DNA from: Sodiomyces alkalinus F11
Taxonomy: Eukaryota; Ascomycota; Sordariomycetes; Glomerellales; Plectosphaerellaceae
DNA length: 64,000 nucleotides
Assembly: GCF_003711515.1 (NCBI RefSeq)
Contig: NW_021167088.1
Location: 1,201,769-1,265,768 of the forward strand
Reading direction: 5' to 3'
Shown here: piece after piece, positions 37,951 through 48,478 of the stretch
Layout: every line of letters starts with the position of its first letter
How positions within the stretch are numbered: position 1 is the stretch's first letter
Notes under the pieces: model-generated
Database searches by the model: none
Told to the model about the DNA's origin: nothing
Seen by the model: the letters and a program-made list of their open reading frames with translations, nothing else
Position numbers and translations under genes: made by a program

Positions 37951-38970
37951 CTAGTCCCTCAACCAAGCCCTCCTCTTCTCCTCCTTCCTCGCCCGCCTCT
38001 TCTCCTTGAACTGCTTCAGCTCCGCCTTGCTGGGCTTCTTCCCCGACCGCTCGGCCTTGAGGCTGCGGCCGTCATGGGCATTCGCGGCAGCATCGACATC
38101 AAAGTAGGCGTGCATCTGGCGCCGGCTCTTCGCCTCGTCCGAGTGCCGCTCGGGACCCTCGTCCTGCCGCTGGAAGACGCCCGTGAAGCGGTTGAAGGTC
38201 GCCAGGGCGGTCGGGTCGGCCAGCATCGCGAGCTGCTGCTGTTGTTGCTGGGCGGCCTCGTCGCCGTCTTGTCCGGCGGGTTGCGCGTACCAGGCGTTTG
38301 GGTCGTAGTCGCCGTGGATGGCGGGGTTGTAGCCCCCCGCGACCGGGCTGGTGGAAGGGGGTGGAGGCGGGGCTGTGGGGTATGAGGATGATGAGGCCGC
38401 CGCGACGGAGAAGGAGGAGGGCGAGGGGTCGGATGGGGCGGCGGGTTGGGGGGGCGGTTGGGCCCCTGTCGCTGTCGTTGTTGTCGTTGTTGTTTTGCTG
38501 CTGCTGGAGGGTACGCGTGGGTTTTCCCACTGCGAGGCGCCGGTGAAGCGGTTGTAGAAGAAGTAGGCCTGGTGGTGAGCGTCCCAGTGGAAGTCCCAGC
38601 CGTCGTCTTCGGTGGCGGGAGGTTGCTCGCTGGGGAGAGGGGGCGGTTCGTTGGGGAGGGGAGGTGCGGGCGCGTCGGACGAGGTACGCGCGGCGGCGGC
38701 GTCGTCGTCGTCGTCGTCGTCTTCGGCAGGTGTGTTTTCCGAACGGGAACGCGGAGAGCTTGGAGAGGCCTCGCCTGACTCTAGAGATTCGGGGGGTTCG
38801 TGAGAATCTGTTCGGTCGCGTGACGAGTCCCGTTTTTCCTGATCCTCGTTTTGGAGACTCGAGGTGCTGGATTCTGGCTCGGGTGTTCGATGATCTTCGG
38901 ACTTTGTATCGTTGGGTTTGGAGTCGGCGACTTGCGCCTCTCGTGGGGGCGAGGGAGGGTGAGAGGCCAT
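37951..38970 (-). CDS. WW-domain protein of unknown function
   Basis: Single exon of 339 codons from a good ATG (38970). Residues 1-120 are Pro/Ser/Asp/Glu-rich. A WW domain spans about 123-152: the first signature Trp at 125 or 129 (GWDFHWD), an aromatic core YFFYN, then TGASQWENP with the second Trp at 148 and Pro at 151. A Pro/Ala/Ser-rich linker and a Gln run follow. The C-terminal 90 residues are conserved-looking and basic, with DPTALATFNRFTGVFQ, a central RRQMHAYFDVD, and a highly charged KEKRRARKEEKRRAWLR end. WW domains bind proline-rich partners; the charged tail suggests a nuclear or RNA-related role (inference). I do not recognise a named orthologue. Confidence 0.85.
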   Translation of the reverse strand: MASHPPSPPREAQVADSKPNDTKSEDHRTPEPESSTSSLQNEDQEKRDSSRDRTDSHEPPESLESGEASPSSPRSRSENTPAEDDDDDDDAAAARTSSDAPAPPLPNEPPPLPSEQPPATEDDGWDFHWDAHHQAYFFYNRFTGASQWENPRVPSSSSKTTTTTTTATGAQPPPQPAAPSDPSPSSFSVAAASSSSYPTAPPPPPSTSPVAGGYNPAIHGDYDPNAWYAQPAGQDGDEAAQQQQQQLAMLADPTALATFNRFTGVFQRQDEGPERHSDEAKSRRQMHAYFDVDAAANAHDGRSLKAERSGKKPSKAELKQFKEKRRARKEEKRRAWLRD

Positions 38971-41362
38971 TGTGGAGGTGCGAGGTGCGAGGTGCGGGAA
39001 GACGCAGGTCCTAGAGCACTACCTTCTGCTACGTATCACGGATCACCGAGTAACCGACAAAGAGAAGGCGGAATGGAGCTTCATAATCATGAACTCTGGT
39101 CTCGCGGGCGGGACGGGCGTTTGCCTTTGTTGTCAATGTCTGTAATTACGTGATTGGAAAGCAGGTTGTCTTTAATCCTGGTCTCTGGGAACTTTGCGGT
39201 GTTTTGTTATGTTTCCAATCTTCATGTGGTTTCCGCAACGCTTTTTACCGAGTACGTCGAGAAGGTCACTTTGGTCGACGTGGTGGAAAAAGACAGGAAC
39301 GCAGAGGTCTGCCAAGCCAAGAGCCAAGACAGACGTCATTTGTATTACCTAAGGTACACGTGTACCTGATGCATGCAGTGACGAAGGACGCACCTGCGAA
39401 GTACTTCACGTGGTATTTCTCGTGACTCCAAAATCACACTTCTCCGTAGCTCCAATGCTGAACAAGCCATGTAGCTCAATACTAATTTAAGACGAAGGCA
39501 TTAACATTGCTTTCATAATACAACCAAGGTACTAATTACATAACAACCTTGGTTGCAAACATGATGGGCTACGCACTCATTCCACTTCTGCATGAAGTGC
39601 ATGTGTCTCTATATAAGGTAAGTGCAGGTCTCCGGGTTCTGCGGATATACCCATCAGCCAGACCCCCCAGCACAGCGATCCTCTCTCGAGGGGAATATCA
39701 ACCATCAATCACACGACACGCCTGTGAGCCTATCCCCAGATCGACGATCGGCGAAGATCAACGAAACGACGGACCGGCTGCCCTTTTGTCTTACCCTGCC
39801 TGCCTGAATGTTTGAAGCGGGGACGAATCGTGTGCCCGATGGAATTGCTTTGCCTGGACGAACGACTCGACCTATTGAAGTACCCATTGTAGCGTGCTAT
39901 CACGCAGCCTCCTCAGGGGTCAGCGATAAAATCCATGGCTCTCTCGAGTGCGGGGTTCGCCGTTTTCAGCCCTAGTGCATGCCTCTTGTCTCTCGCCTCT
40001 TCCGAACATCATCGTCCTTCCCTTCCGGGTTATTCTTAACCTTTTGCTCGAACTAAAAAGCAAGCACTAATTATCGCCAAATTGGTCGTGGTGAGCCTGC
40101 AGGGTAGAACTAATGTGTCGCGGCTTGCGGGCTGCTGGCGTCCGTCCCCATGAACGGGCATGAACGGGGGCGAGACGACATGCAACCCTTGTCACCCCGA
40201 ACCCCAGACACACCGCATGGCTCGACTTGCTTGAGGATCCGAGCCCCAGTGCTGGTTTCTTCTACACTAATTACGTGTCTGTACCGTACCAATCATTCCC
40301 TTGCTTTGGGCAGCCGTGGATTTCCTGGCTTTTCTTTTGCTTTTAGCTCGAGGTACGTACAGTGCACTAGTGAGCAAAAGTTTCGTGATAACCCAAGTAG
40401 AATGCTTCGAAGCTTTGGAGGCACATTTTTCTATCAGTGGCAAAATCATATCATATTACAAAAGTAACGAATCACTGGATCTTTGAAATATACCGAAATT
40501 ATTGCTTACCCACTGTACCTAGGAAGTAATTAAGGTAATGAGATTACGATCCCATCGTAACCTGGAATGGAATAAGGTAACCTAAGGTATCTTACCTACC
40601 GTGCCTAAGGTAAGGTACCTAAGACTGGTTGTCGGACCTACAAAGTACTGTATACACGCCACCCGCTGCTACTCTATTCCGTCATACCGGTGCTAATCCT
40701 TTGCGTTGGGCTTGTTTCAGCACGAACGGAGTACCTACGTATGTACGTCGTACGTTGTAGTTGTTTTGTCACACAGTCACAGTCACAGTCACAGTCAGAA
40801 ATCTGCAGAGTTGTGTGTGCGTGTGTGGGTGCTTCCGGCATGACTTGTCTTGGCCTTCTCTCTCCTCGGGCCCCCTTCTTCCAGCCTCCCCGCACTCTCC
40901 ATCCCCAGACCCTCCACAATGCAGGCCTTCCAGCCCGTTGTTTCCAAGACGTCCGAGCGCACGCCAATTGAAGGGCCTGCAGGCTCAACGGTGCCAGCTT
41001 GGGTACATATTAGCGTGAGGAAAGCCTGGATTCGGTAAAGGTACGGCGTGCCTCGACAGGGGGGAAGAGGAGGCAAAAGGAGAGGGCCACCTTCAGTCGG
41101 GAGTCCCCGTTTTCTGCTGCTCTGCCTCCCCTGGCCCGTTTAATTTATGTATGCATGTCGAGTTTTGAAAGGGCGTGGCCAAGTCCGCATGACCTTAATG
41201 TAATCTTTTATACCCCGTGCTCCGGCACTTTTCTGGTTTCCGGGCTCGGTACCAGTCGATCCGCCCCTCTCGCCTTCTTTTGTCTCTCTCTCTCTCTCTC
41301 CAGGCGCACCAGGCAAACGAAGAGGAAACAGATAAACAACAAACCCCCCAGGCCTGCAGACA
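38971..41362. other. Intergenic between the WW protein and CE5 esterase
   Basis: No convincing gene. Contains divergent promoters, many TACC/GGTA palindromes (40560-40625), an ACAGTC hexamer run (about 40770-40795) and a GTACGTTGTA motif at 40750. Confidence 0.5.
40770..40797. repeat. (CACAGT)n hexamer repeat
   Basis: About four CACAGT units in intergenic DNA. Confidence 0.85.
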
Positions 41363-42437
41363 ATGAGGCCCAGAATAACTTCCTCGATCATCCTGGCCGC
41401 CGGGGCGGTCGCCTCTGCGTCGCCGTCGTGGCCGGCCTCCAGCAGCAGCAGCAGCAGCAGCCGCCTCGATGCTCGGCAGTCGAGTTCCGAATGCTCGGCA
41501 TTACACATCATCGGCGCGCGAGAAGCAAACGCAGACATGGGCTACGGTTCCACGGAACCCTTCGTCACCATGCTGCTCGATAACCTCCCCGAGGTCACGG
41601 CCGAGCCTCTCAAGTACCCTGCCCTCGGCGGCGACGACTACCATGCGAGCGTTTCGTACGGTCTTGGGGTCTTGATGAACGAAACCCAGCGGATTTTCGA
41701 CCGCTGTCCGGAGACCAAGATGATCTTGGTCGGCTACTCGACGGTACGTCCCTCGAAAGAAGAACGACTTTGCTTGGGGCATTCGAATGACAGGGCGGAA
41801 GCGCTAACGCTGGGACCCGACTGTACAGGGTGCACAAATTATAGACGACGTACTCTGCGGGGGACCCGACCCCCCCAGCCTGGTGACAGATACGATTCTC
41901 ATGCCACCGGAGATAGGGAAGAAGATTGCCGCCGTGATTTGGTTCGGGAACCCGCGGTTCATCGGCGGGATGCCGTATAATGTTGGCACAGCAGAGTTGG
42001 GCGGAGTAAGTCTTGTCCCACCTGTGCTCCTTTTTTTTTTTTTTTCTTCTTTCTTCTTTTCTTTTTTCTTCTTTCTTTCTTCAGACACATTCCTCTTCGC
42101 GACTCTCGGCCATCGAAGCTGACCCTGCCTCCAGTTCGCAGCCCGGCAAGAAGGCTTCGTATGCGAAACATACGCCGACAGGATCCGATCATACTGCGAC
42201 GCCGGCGACCTGTACTGCTCGCAAGGCGACAGCGAACTCACACACGGCACGTACCCCGTCAAATACGGAGGCTCGGCCCTCAGGTTCATCCAGCAACGGC
42301 TGGGCATTAACTCGACGGCGGGTGAGCCCTTTGAGACCCATGGCGACAGGCCCAGCGCGGGCAACTGGATCAGCAGGCCGAGCCACGGCGTCGGATTTTT
42401 GGCACTGGGAACAACATTAGCGCTGCTCCTTTCCTGA
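41363..42437 (+). CDS. Secreted carbohydrate esterase family 5 protein (cutinase / acetylxylan esterase type), probably GPI-anchored
   Basis: A serine esterase acting outside the cell on plant cutin or acetylated xylan. Exons 41363-41743, 41829-42005 and 42135-42437 give 286 residues, all joined in phase 0. An N-terminal signal peptide (MRPRITSSIILAAGAVASA) is followed by a Ser-rich stretch. The catalytic triad of CE5 is visible: Ser126 in GYSTG, Asp211 in GDLYC and His223 in ELTHGTY; conserved Cys pairs flank them. The second intron (129 bp) contains a false acceptor at 42083-42084. Using it leads to the wrong frame, whereas the acceptor at 42133-42134 restores ELGG-FAARQEGFVC. The C-terminus ends in a short hydrophobic stretch (GVGFLALGTTLALLLS) after a small-residue site, as in GPI-anchored proteins. 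Cutinase and acetylxylan esterase cannot be separated by eye. Confidence 0.9.
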
Positions 42438-43299
42438 AGCGTATTTTATTTTCTTCGACGGAATGACGGGCCGAGGGCCAAGTTGTTTCGAGCCATGAGA
42501 GGCGTATATGGAGTCGATCTGTGCGAGCATAGGCGTCAGGGCGCAGGCTATATCTAAAATACATCTTGATGGACGTTTTTTTTTTTTTTTATGGCATCAT
42601 CTGCCAGTGGGAAAGGGGCGAGGACCGACGGCGGATTGAGACTCTCGTTTCCGACCTGGGATACTGAGCTGTCTTATTGTCAAGCCGAAGAGAGAAAACA
42701 GTGATAGGACTGTAGGACACCTGTATCTATGATTTGTTTTTGGGACTTTCAGCCGAGACTTTTTTGGTGCCTTATGGAGGCGAAAGACCAATTCTCGCTC
42801 CCAGAACCTTTAGCCGATTAACATGTAATAAGAGTGTAATATTCTAGTGGCCCGTAGAACTCGAAGAATGTAGGGCAGGCTAGCAGAGAGACAGGGCCAG
42901 TCAAAGACTTGTCGGCTGCGAATCGTGTCAGCCATCATCGCCACGACTTTCTCCTGTGAGTCCTGTCCGATTTTCTCGTTTCTTACCTCGCAATATCAAT
43001 AAAAGCAGGCTTACATAAGACACTGCGAGACCTAACAGGGTCTCTCGTTTTAACGCAATTAATGGCCGAGCCAAGTGGGCCTGGCCTCTCCAGGCCACCG
43101 ACGAGTCTACGTACTTTGTACTTTGTGCTTTGTACTTTGTACACCGAGCTAGCGATCCTGCAGTGAGACTTCTCACCCAAAAACCACCTCCCCTTAGTTC
43201 AAAGCGCTTGCCCTCAACAAACTTCCACGAACAGCAGGGACGGACAGCGAGAACGAACGTCGCAACTCTCGAAATTCCACCGAAAACGTCGTCTACAAG
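42438..43299. other. Intergenic / PHS1 promoter
   Basis: No gene seen. Includes a poly-T (42578-42591) and a GTACTTT-type heptamer repeat (43112-43143) about 160 bp upstream of PHS1. Confidence 0.6.
43112..43143. repeat. (GTACTTT)n repeat upstream of PHS1
   Basis: Four near-perfect GTACTTT heptamers. Confidence 0.85.
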
Positions 43300-44187
43300 A
43301 TGGCCGACACTGTAGCTGCGCCGGCCAAGCCGCAAAAGCGGCCCTCGTCCCCCGTCAAGACGGGCTACTTGATCCTGTACAACGCCGTCTCGGCCATCGC
43401 CTGGCTCGTCGTCCTCGGCCGCACCGCAGCCCTCTACCAGCTTCGCGGGCCCGGCTTCGTCTGGCTCGGCGTCGGCGACTGGACGAGATGGACGCAGACC
43501 ATAGCCGGCATGGAGATTCTGCACGCATTGCTCGGTACGTATCTCTTCTCTGCGTCTGGGGTGCTGGTGCTGTCGGCCTTGCAGCATCGGATCCTGCCCC
43601 GTAGCGCGTACGAGTGAGCACGAAGATCACCGAACCCGCTGACCCAATTGTCGCCTCTCCTTCTCGATACAGGCGTCGTCCGCGCCCCCTTCTCCACGAC
43701 GGCTATGCAGGTCGCCAGCCGCTACCTCCTCGTCTGGGGCATCGTCTACCCTTTCCCCTGGCTGGCGCGCAGCCCCTTCTACACCTCCATGCTCCTGGCC
43801 TGGAGCGTCACCGAGGTGATCCGATACACGTTCTTCGCCTTGTCGCTGAGTGGGGTCCAGCCTAAATCGCTGGTCTGGCTTCGCTATAACACCTTCTTCG
43901 TGCTGTATCCCATCGGCATCCTGAGCGAATGCGCCATGATCTACGCCGGGGCAGAGCCTGCGAGGGAGTACGGGGAGATGGTCCCCTATATCAACTATGC
44001 CATCTTGGCTATTTATATTCCAGGTGAGTGGACGGACTGTGCGCGGGCCCCATTCGTCAAAGGGCCGTAATGTTGACGCGCGCTGGCGCTCGTAGGCTCG
44101 TATGTCATGTATACGCATATGATGAAGCAGCGGCGTAAGGTCATGCGCAGTCTGAAGGCCGACGCATCGGCAGCGAAGACTCGATAG
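43300..44187 (+). CDS. PHS1: Very-long-chain (3R)-3-hydroxyacyl-CoA dehydratase (PHS1/HACD)
   Basis: Third step of the ER fatty-acid elongation cycle, dehydrating 3-hydroxyacyl-CoA to trans-2-enoyl-CoA for sphingolipid and very-long-chain fatty acid synthesis. Exons 43300-43534, 43673-44023 and 44096-44187 give 225 residues, the usual size. The polytopic protein has about six hydrophobic segments starting at LILYNAVSAIAWLVVLG. The catalytic pair known from yeast (Tyr149, Glu156) is matched by Tyr157 and Glu164 in LYPIGILSE, with the same spacing. Other family blocks are EVIRYTFFAL and LRYNTFFVL. Both introns interrupt glycine codons in phase 1 (HALLG-VVRA, YIPG-SYVM). The C-terminus is basic (KQRRKVMRSLK), consistent with an ER-retention-type tail. 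Tail-to-tail with the hydrolase gene, 191 bp apart. Confidence 0.95.
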
Positions 44188-44378
44188 ATTCTCGAGTGCC
44201 GTCTCGGCATTCAAATGAACACAAGGGCAGAGAGGACCCGGACTCGAAACGATACAAATATAGAATGGGTAGGTTCGTCGGTCGCATGGGTATTTTGGGG
44301 GAACAAAAAGAAGGGCTGGGAATCACTTAGCCAACATGGCGCCCTATTCTTAATACAACTCTTGTTTATCAACCATTG

Positions 44379-45917
44379 TCATGCCCAAGGGTTATCTTCC
44401 AGCCCAAAAGTCCCGCCCCTCGACACCCCAGGCCCAGGCCCAGGCCCCGGCGCCTGCCCAACCGGCCTCTGCTGCTCCCCTCCATCCGGATCCGGACCCA
44501 TTTGAATTTCCAAGGCGGGCCCGCTACGCTCATACCACTCGTTCTTCGTCCACTTCACAATCAGCGCCTTCGCCTCCTCAGCCAAGGCCTCATACCCCGG
44601 GTTCAGCGCGAGCTCAAACATGGACGTGTGCGCCAGCGTCTCGTCCGTAGCAGCGTCATTCACAGCCTCCCGCCACAACCCCACGGCGCCCACGTCCCCG
44701 TCGCCCCCCCGGCGGTTATGGTGTTTGGGCAAGTTACAGAAAGTCCGGTCCCTGCCCAGCACGGTGCCGACAACACCGACCTCCCTGGACCCCGCGGCGC
44801 GCCCGAGCCGCGTGTAGAGGTTGGCGAAGCCGACGTCGAGCTCCTGGCTCAGGCGCGCCATGTAGCGCACGCGCTTCTGCAGCTCGGCGCCCCGCGCGAG
44901 GCAGCCCACGAACTCGAGGTGCGAGGTCGCCCACGTCCACCCTTGCGTCAGCTGGTCGCGGTTCATGTAGGCGGCTGCCCCGCCCGCGGCGACGGCGGCG
45001 GCGCCCCCTGCTATGGCGGCGATTTTGCCCCATTTGGCCCAGGGGGAGGCTTGCCGTTGTTGGTCTTGTTGTTGTTGCTGCTGCTGCTGCTGCTGCCTCT
45101 GCTGGTCGTTTGTCGGCGGCGGCGGCGGCGGCGGCGGTGGTGGTGGTAGGGCGGCACGGGGGGTGTTGCTTCTCGAGGACGAGGCGGCGCCGGCGCCTGA
45201 CTTGGAGGTGGCGCCCCAGAGCGCGGTGCCGAGGCCGCTTAGCTGGGTCAGGGCGGCCGAAGCGGTCGTGTAGTGGTCCTCGGCGCCGTGGGCGACGACA
45301 CCAGGGGAGATGCCTAGGTAGGGCGTGTCGAAGGCGAGGACGCCCTGGATGTAGGGGAACATGAGGGCGTTGAGCGAAGTGGGTGCTTCGGTAGATTTCT
45401 CGATGCCGTCTTCGGTGTATATGGGATGGTCGGCGGTGAGACCTATGACGGTCTCGGCGGCTACGATGCCGCCCATGGAGTGTCCGAGGAGAATGGTACG
45501 CACGGAGGGGTCCACCGTGGGGGAAGGGGTTCCGGCAGCTACCTCGAGGTCGATGACTTTTTCGAGCAGCCTGATGAGTGAGTAAGTAGGTAATAGGGGG
45601 GGGCAGGAGGGTAGGTAAGGTATAGAACAACGGGCAACGCATACCAGTCGCGAAAGCGACTCACGCAGTCGCCCAGGTCCCCCTTCGTCTCATACTTCGG
45701 GTATATAAGAACTTTGACGTCGATTTTAGGGAGCTCATCCTGAACGAGAGAGCGCAAGTCATTTGTGAACTGAGATTTGAGTCCGAAGGTGTCCTCACCA
45801 CCCTACATAGCGCCATTGTCGTCAGCACCAGCACCAGCACCAGCACCAGCACCAGCACAAGTGACGGGGTATACTCGCCTTGAATCCGTGTATGAAACAC
45901 AGGATCAATGTCTTCAT
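44379..45917 (-). CDS. Lipase-like alpha/beta-hydrolase with membrane segment
   Basis: Probable serine hydrolase. Exons 45917-45879, 45802-45645 and 45570-44379 (minus) give 462 residues. It opens MKTLILCFIHGFKGGEDTFG, the HG(F)xGG-type oxyanion turn common in fungal lipase-like proteins, and has the nucleophile elbow GHSMGG with Ser97; FDTPYLGI lies downstream. A Pro run (about 11) and a Gln run (about 10) interrupt the protein, then an Ala/Gly-rich hydrophobic segment (KIAAIAGGAAAVAAGG) that may cross or touch a membrane, and a C-terminal domain ending Pro/Gly-rich. The first intron starts GC (AAG|GCGAGT), 76 bp, and includes a CAGCAC repeat; only this donor keeps the frame. The second intron is 74 bp. 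An in-frame upstream ATG (near 46025) is possible, but MKTLILCF fits the family better. Substrate unknown. Confidence 0.85.
45078..45140. repeat. CTG and CGG trinucleotide runs in the hydrolase CDS
   Basis: Adjacent runs encode the Gln and Pro homopolymers on the minus strand. Confidence 0.9.
45815..45860. repeat. (CAGCAC)n repeat in the first intron of the hydrolase
   Basis: Six to seven hexamer units fill most of a 76-bp intron. Confidence 0.95.
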
Positions 45918-46370
45918 ATTGAGGGCTGACGCCCAGGCCAAGGATGATCTGAGTGAAGGGATAATGGAGATGTATGGGTGAATGAAGAGGGTTCCGATAC
46001 TCGGGACTTGTCGCTGACGGAACATCAAGGGGGGGGGAGGGTGGGGACCCCGCTAGCCACCCCACCACGCCGGATAGCCTTTATGTGTGGGGCGCTGTGG
46101 TACCTTATCTACCTAGGTACCTTAGATACCAGACGAAGTACCTTGGCGCACAATTACTCCGTACACTACTTCGTACCGACATGTCCTCAGACGTACCTAA
46201 GGTTACCTTACCTTAGGCGCCTACCTTACCAAATAAGGGACATGCAAAAACGCATCCCAGCGTCCCAAGGGATTGATCTGCGAAACTTCAAGTGAAAAGG
46301 ACAATTCTTGCCTGCTCTATGCATTACCGACACTACACTAACACAGCCATCGCTTTGCAATTCCGCGCCC
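45918..46370. other. Intergenic between dioxygenase stop and hydrolase start
   Basis: No gene. Very dense in CCTTAGG/TACCTT-type motifs (46097-46235), plus TACTCCGTAC and TACTTCGTAC variants at 46150-46180. Confidence 0.65.
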
Positions 46371-47563
46371 TCAGTACGTGGCAGCCAATCTCTGCACGAG
46401 GTAATCGCCGCTCTTGACCCCTTTGTATTTTTTCTCGGCCTCCGAGGCGAATGTCCCCGGCAAAGCGTCAATGTAGCTGTCAAAGTTGGGATTGCAAAAA
46501 TACCTATTCCCACAGCAACGACTCTCTTGTCAGCACGACACACACATTTACAACAACAGGTAGGGGTAGAACTCAGGTAGGGGGTAGAACTCACGCGATG
46601 CTATACCGAGAAGGATACTCCCCGCTGTCGCCGGCTTTCCGCGGAGGCTCAACGACACGGTGAATGGTGCTCTTGATGGTATCGTTGCTCCAGCGCGCGA
46701 GCAAGTCGCCCGCATTGACCACGACGGTCCCCTCGATGGGCGTCGCGTCGACGAAGCCGCCCTGCGGGCTCCGGACCTGCAAGCCGCCGCGGTCGTCCTG
46801 GAAGAGGAGGGTGATGGAGCCGTAGTCGCTGTGCTCGCCGGCGCGCACCTGGTTCGGGTTCGCGTCGAAGACGCCGCGGCGGACGGCCGGGTAGTGGAGG
46901 AGGCGGAGGGTGTTTTCGCCGTCGTCGGTGAAGGGGTCGAAGAAGGACTCGGGGAGGCCCATGCCGACGGCGATGGCGCGCATGACGTGGTCGTGGAAGG
47001 CCTTGCACTGGGCGAAGAAGTCGAGCATGACGGGTCGGAAGGAGGAGACCGAGACGGATGCGGCCTCGGCCGGCCAGCGGTTGGGCATGTCGGGGACGTT
47101 GTCGCGGCCGATTTCGAAGGATTCTTTGAGATCCGGCGCGGCGTCGCGGACGGCGGCTACGGCGGCGGCGTCGGTGATCTGGGTCACTTTCTCGCGGCCC
47201 GGGGCCGAGTAACCCCGGTTGGCTTCCGGGGTGGTCCAGCCCAGGGCGAGCTTGGCGTCCATGGGCTGGGCGAAGAATTCGGCCGACGTGGCGAAGACGC
47301 GGGCGAGCGTGGCGGGCGTGATGGGGTGGTTCTTGAGGTAGATGAAGCCGGCCGTCTGGAAGCCGTGGAGGATCCGCTTGGCGGTTTCCAGACGGTCGGC
47401 AGCGTTGCCGTGGAGAAAGACATCAAAGTCGATGAGCTGGCGGGCATTGTGTTAACAGAAACCATTCCACTGGTCGAGGAGGATATGAGGTGAGGGTGAG
47501 TGATTGGGGTGCGTGACGGACGGGGATGAACAGGCCCTCCTTGCTGACGGCGGCGGCGGCCAT
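46371..47563 (-). CDS. Thymine 7-hydroxylase-like 2-oxoglutarate/Fe(II) dioxygenase (T7H)
   Basis: Predicted to oxidise thymine in three steps (5-hydroxymethyl-, 5-formyl-, then 5-carboxyuracil) with 2-oxoglutarate and O2. Exons 47563-47522, 47436-46595 and 46503-46371 (minus) give 338 residues. The isopenicillin-N-synthase-like fold is evident: FIPLIDF start, FQTAGFIYLKNH, GWTTPEANRGYSAPGREKV, iron ligands His216 and Asp218 (GEHSDYGS) and His273 (STIHRVV), and the 2-oxoglutarate Arg291 (SRYSIAY). The whole chain, including the C-terminal YLVQRLAATY, closely resembles the Neurospora crassa thymine-7-hydroxylase as I know it. The first intron donor is GTCCGT, a weak site, but the join gives the expected IPLIDF. 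Head-to-head with the predicted next enzyme (48479-49645), which strengthens the assignment. Other IPNS-like oxygenases are the alternative. Confidence 0.88.
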
Positions 47564-47994
47564 GGCTACTACTCCGGTCTGGTCGTTGTAACGCGTGGAA
47601 AAGACTCGAGTGTGTTGAAACCTGGCAAGAGGCTATGGTCCCTAAGAGGACTTCTTCGACTCTTCGAAGCTCACGTTCGAGTTTATGTTCCTACAGATGC
47701 GAGCGACAAAGGACGATACCTCGATGCGATGTAAAGTGTAAGGTACGTTGTAAGGTGCAGACATGGGCAAGTCGACGGTTGTCGATGCGAAGGCGGTTGA
47801 GGCAGTACCTACCTTCGGTAGAAAGACATTGTCCAAACATAGCATCTCCGATGGGGGGTTTCTTTTACCTGAGGTTCCTGAATGAACATACCGTTGCACC
47901 AGGACCCTAATCAAATTCCTATCATGTTGCGGTGTCGAGAACTATCCTAGATGTACCCCGATGTACGGAGACACAACCCCCCACCTCGGGCATG

Positions 47995-48050
47995 CAGGAC
48001 AGGTTACAGGACGGGTTACAGGACAGGTCACAGGACGGGTTACAGGACAT
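47995..48050. repeat. GGTTACAGGAC minisatellite
   Basis: Four to five imperfect copies of a unit around CAGGACRGGTTA in the shared promoter. Confidence 0.85.
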
Positions 48051-48055
48051 GCTGA

Positions 48056-48086
48056 TGATAAGCTTCAATGGCGATGGGAGAGATAA
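48056..48086. promoter_or_regulatory. Pair of GATA-factor (AreA/NIT2-type) sites
   Basis: TGATAA at 48056-48061 and AGATAA at 48081-48086 match HGATAR and lie 25 bp apart. Closely spaced pairs are typical of nitrogen-regulated fungal promoters. Six-base matches are frequent by chance, so this is suggestive only. Confidence 0.3.
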
Positions 48087-48398
48087 GGAAGAGGAGGGGA
48101 TGAGGGGTAACGCGGGACGTTGGAGCATGTACGGCACGGTAGGTACCACTCGACGTGGAAGGCAACAATTGATCTGCCGGGTACTCCGTACTTCACCTAC
48201 CCGGCTAGGCAGGTAGCAAGCTGTATCTGCTTCAGATGTACGGAGTACCTTAGGTAAGGTAAGGGGCCTTGATCGATTGTCTGCGTGTTGGATCACAGCG
48301 TACAACGCACGAGGGTACGTACTATCACGACGTAGGTACATCAACTCTGCCTTTTCTCCTCTCTTCCCTGCCTCACCCCCTTTTCGCCGACACTCACA

Positions 48399-48434
48399 CC
48401 AGACCAGACCAGACCAGACCAGACCAGACCAGAC
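48399..48434. repeat. (AGACC)7 repeat in the decarboxylase 5' leader
   Basis: Seven pentamers ending 45 bp before the ATG. Confidence 0.95.
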
Positions 48435-48478
48435 TCAGAGCAACGGGAATCCCCTGCACACTTTTCAAGTCACCCACC

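Larger units (their letters stand above)
47564..48478. promoter_or_regulatory. Shared divergent promoter of the T7H and decarboxylase genes
   Basis: 915 bp with no gene. It contains a minisatellite (47995-48050), two GATA-type sites (48056 and 48081), TACTCCGTA and TACGGAGTA motifs (48182, 48239), a CCTTAGG palindrome near 48248 and an AGACC repeat just upstream of the decarboxylase. Confidence 0.6.

Noticed and set aside
42006..42084. Shorter version of the second CE5 intron ending at TTCAG 42084
   Set aside because: Downstream sequence is then read in a frame that lacks the Cys-Asp-His block; the acceptor at 42134 restores it.
47995..48050. CRISPR-like short repeat array
   Set aside because: Units are contiguous without unique spacers, a minisatellite in a eukaryotic promoter.
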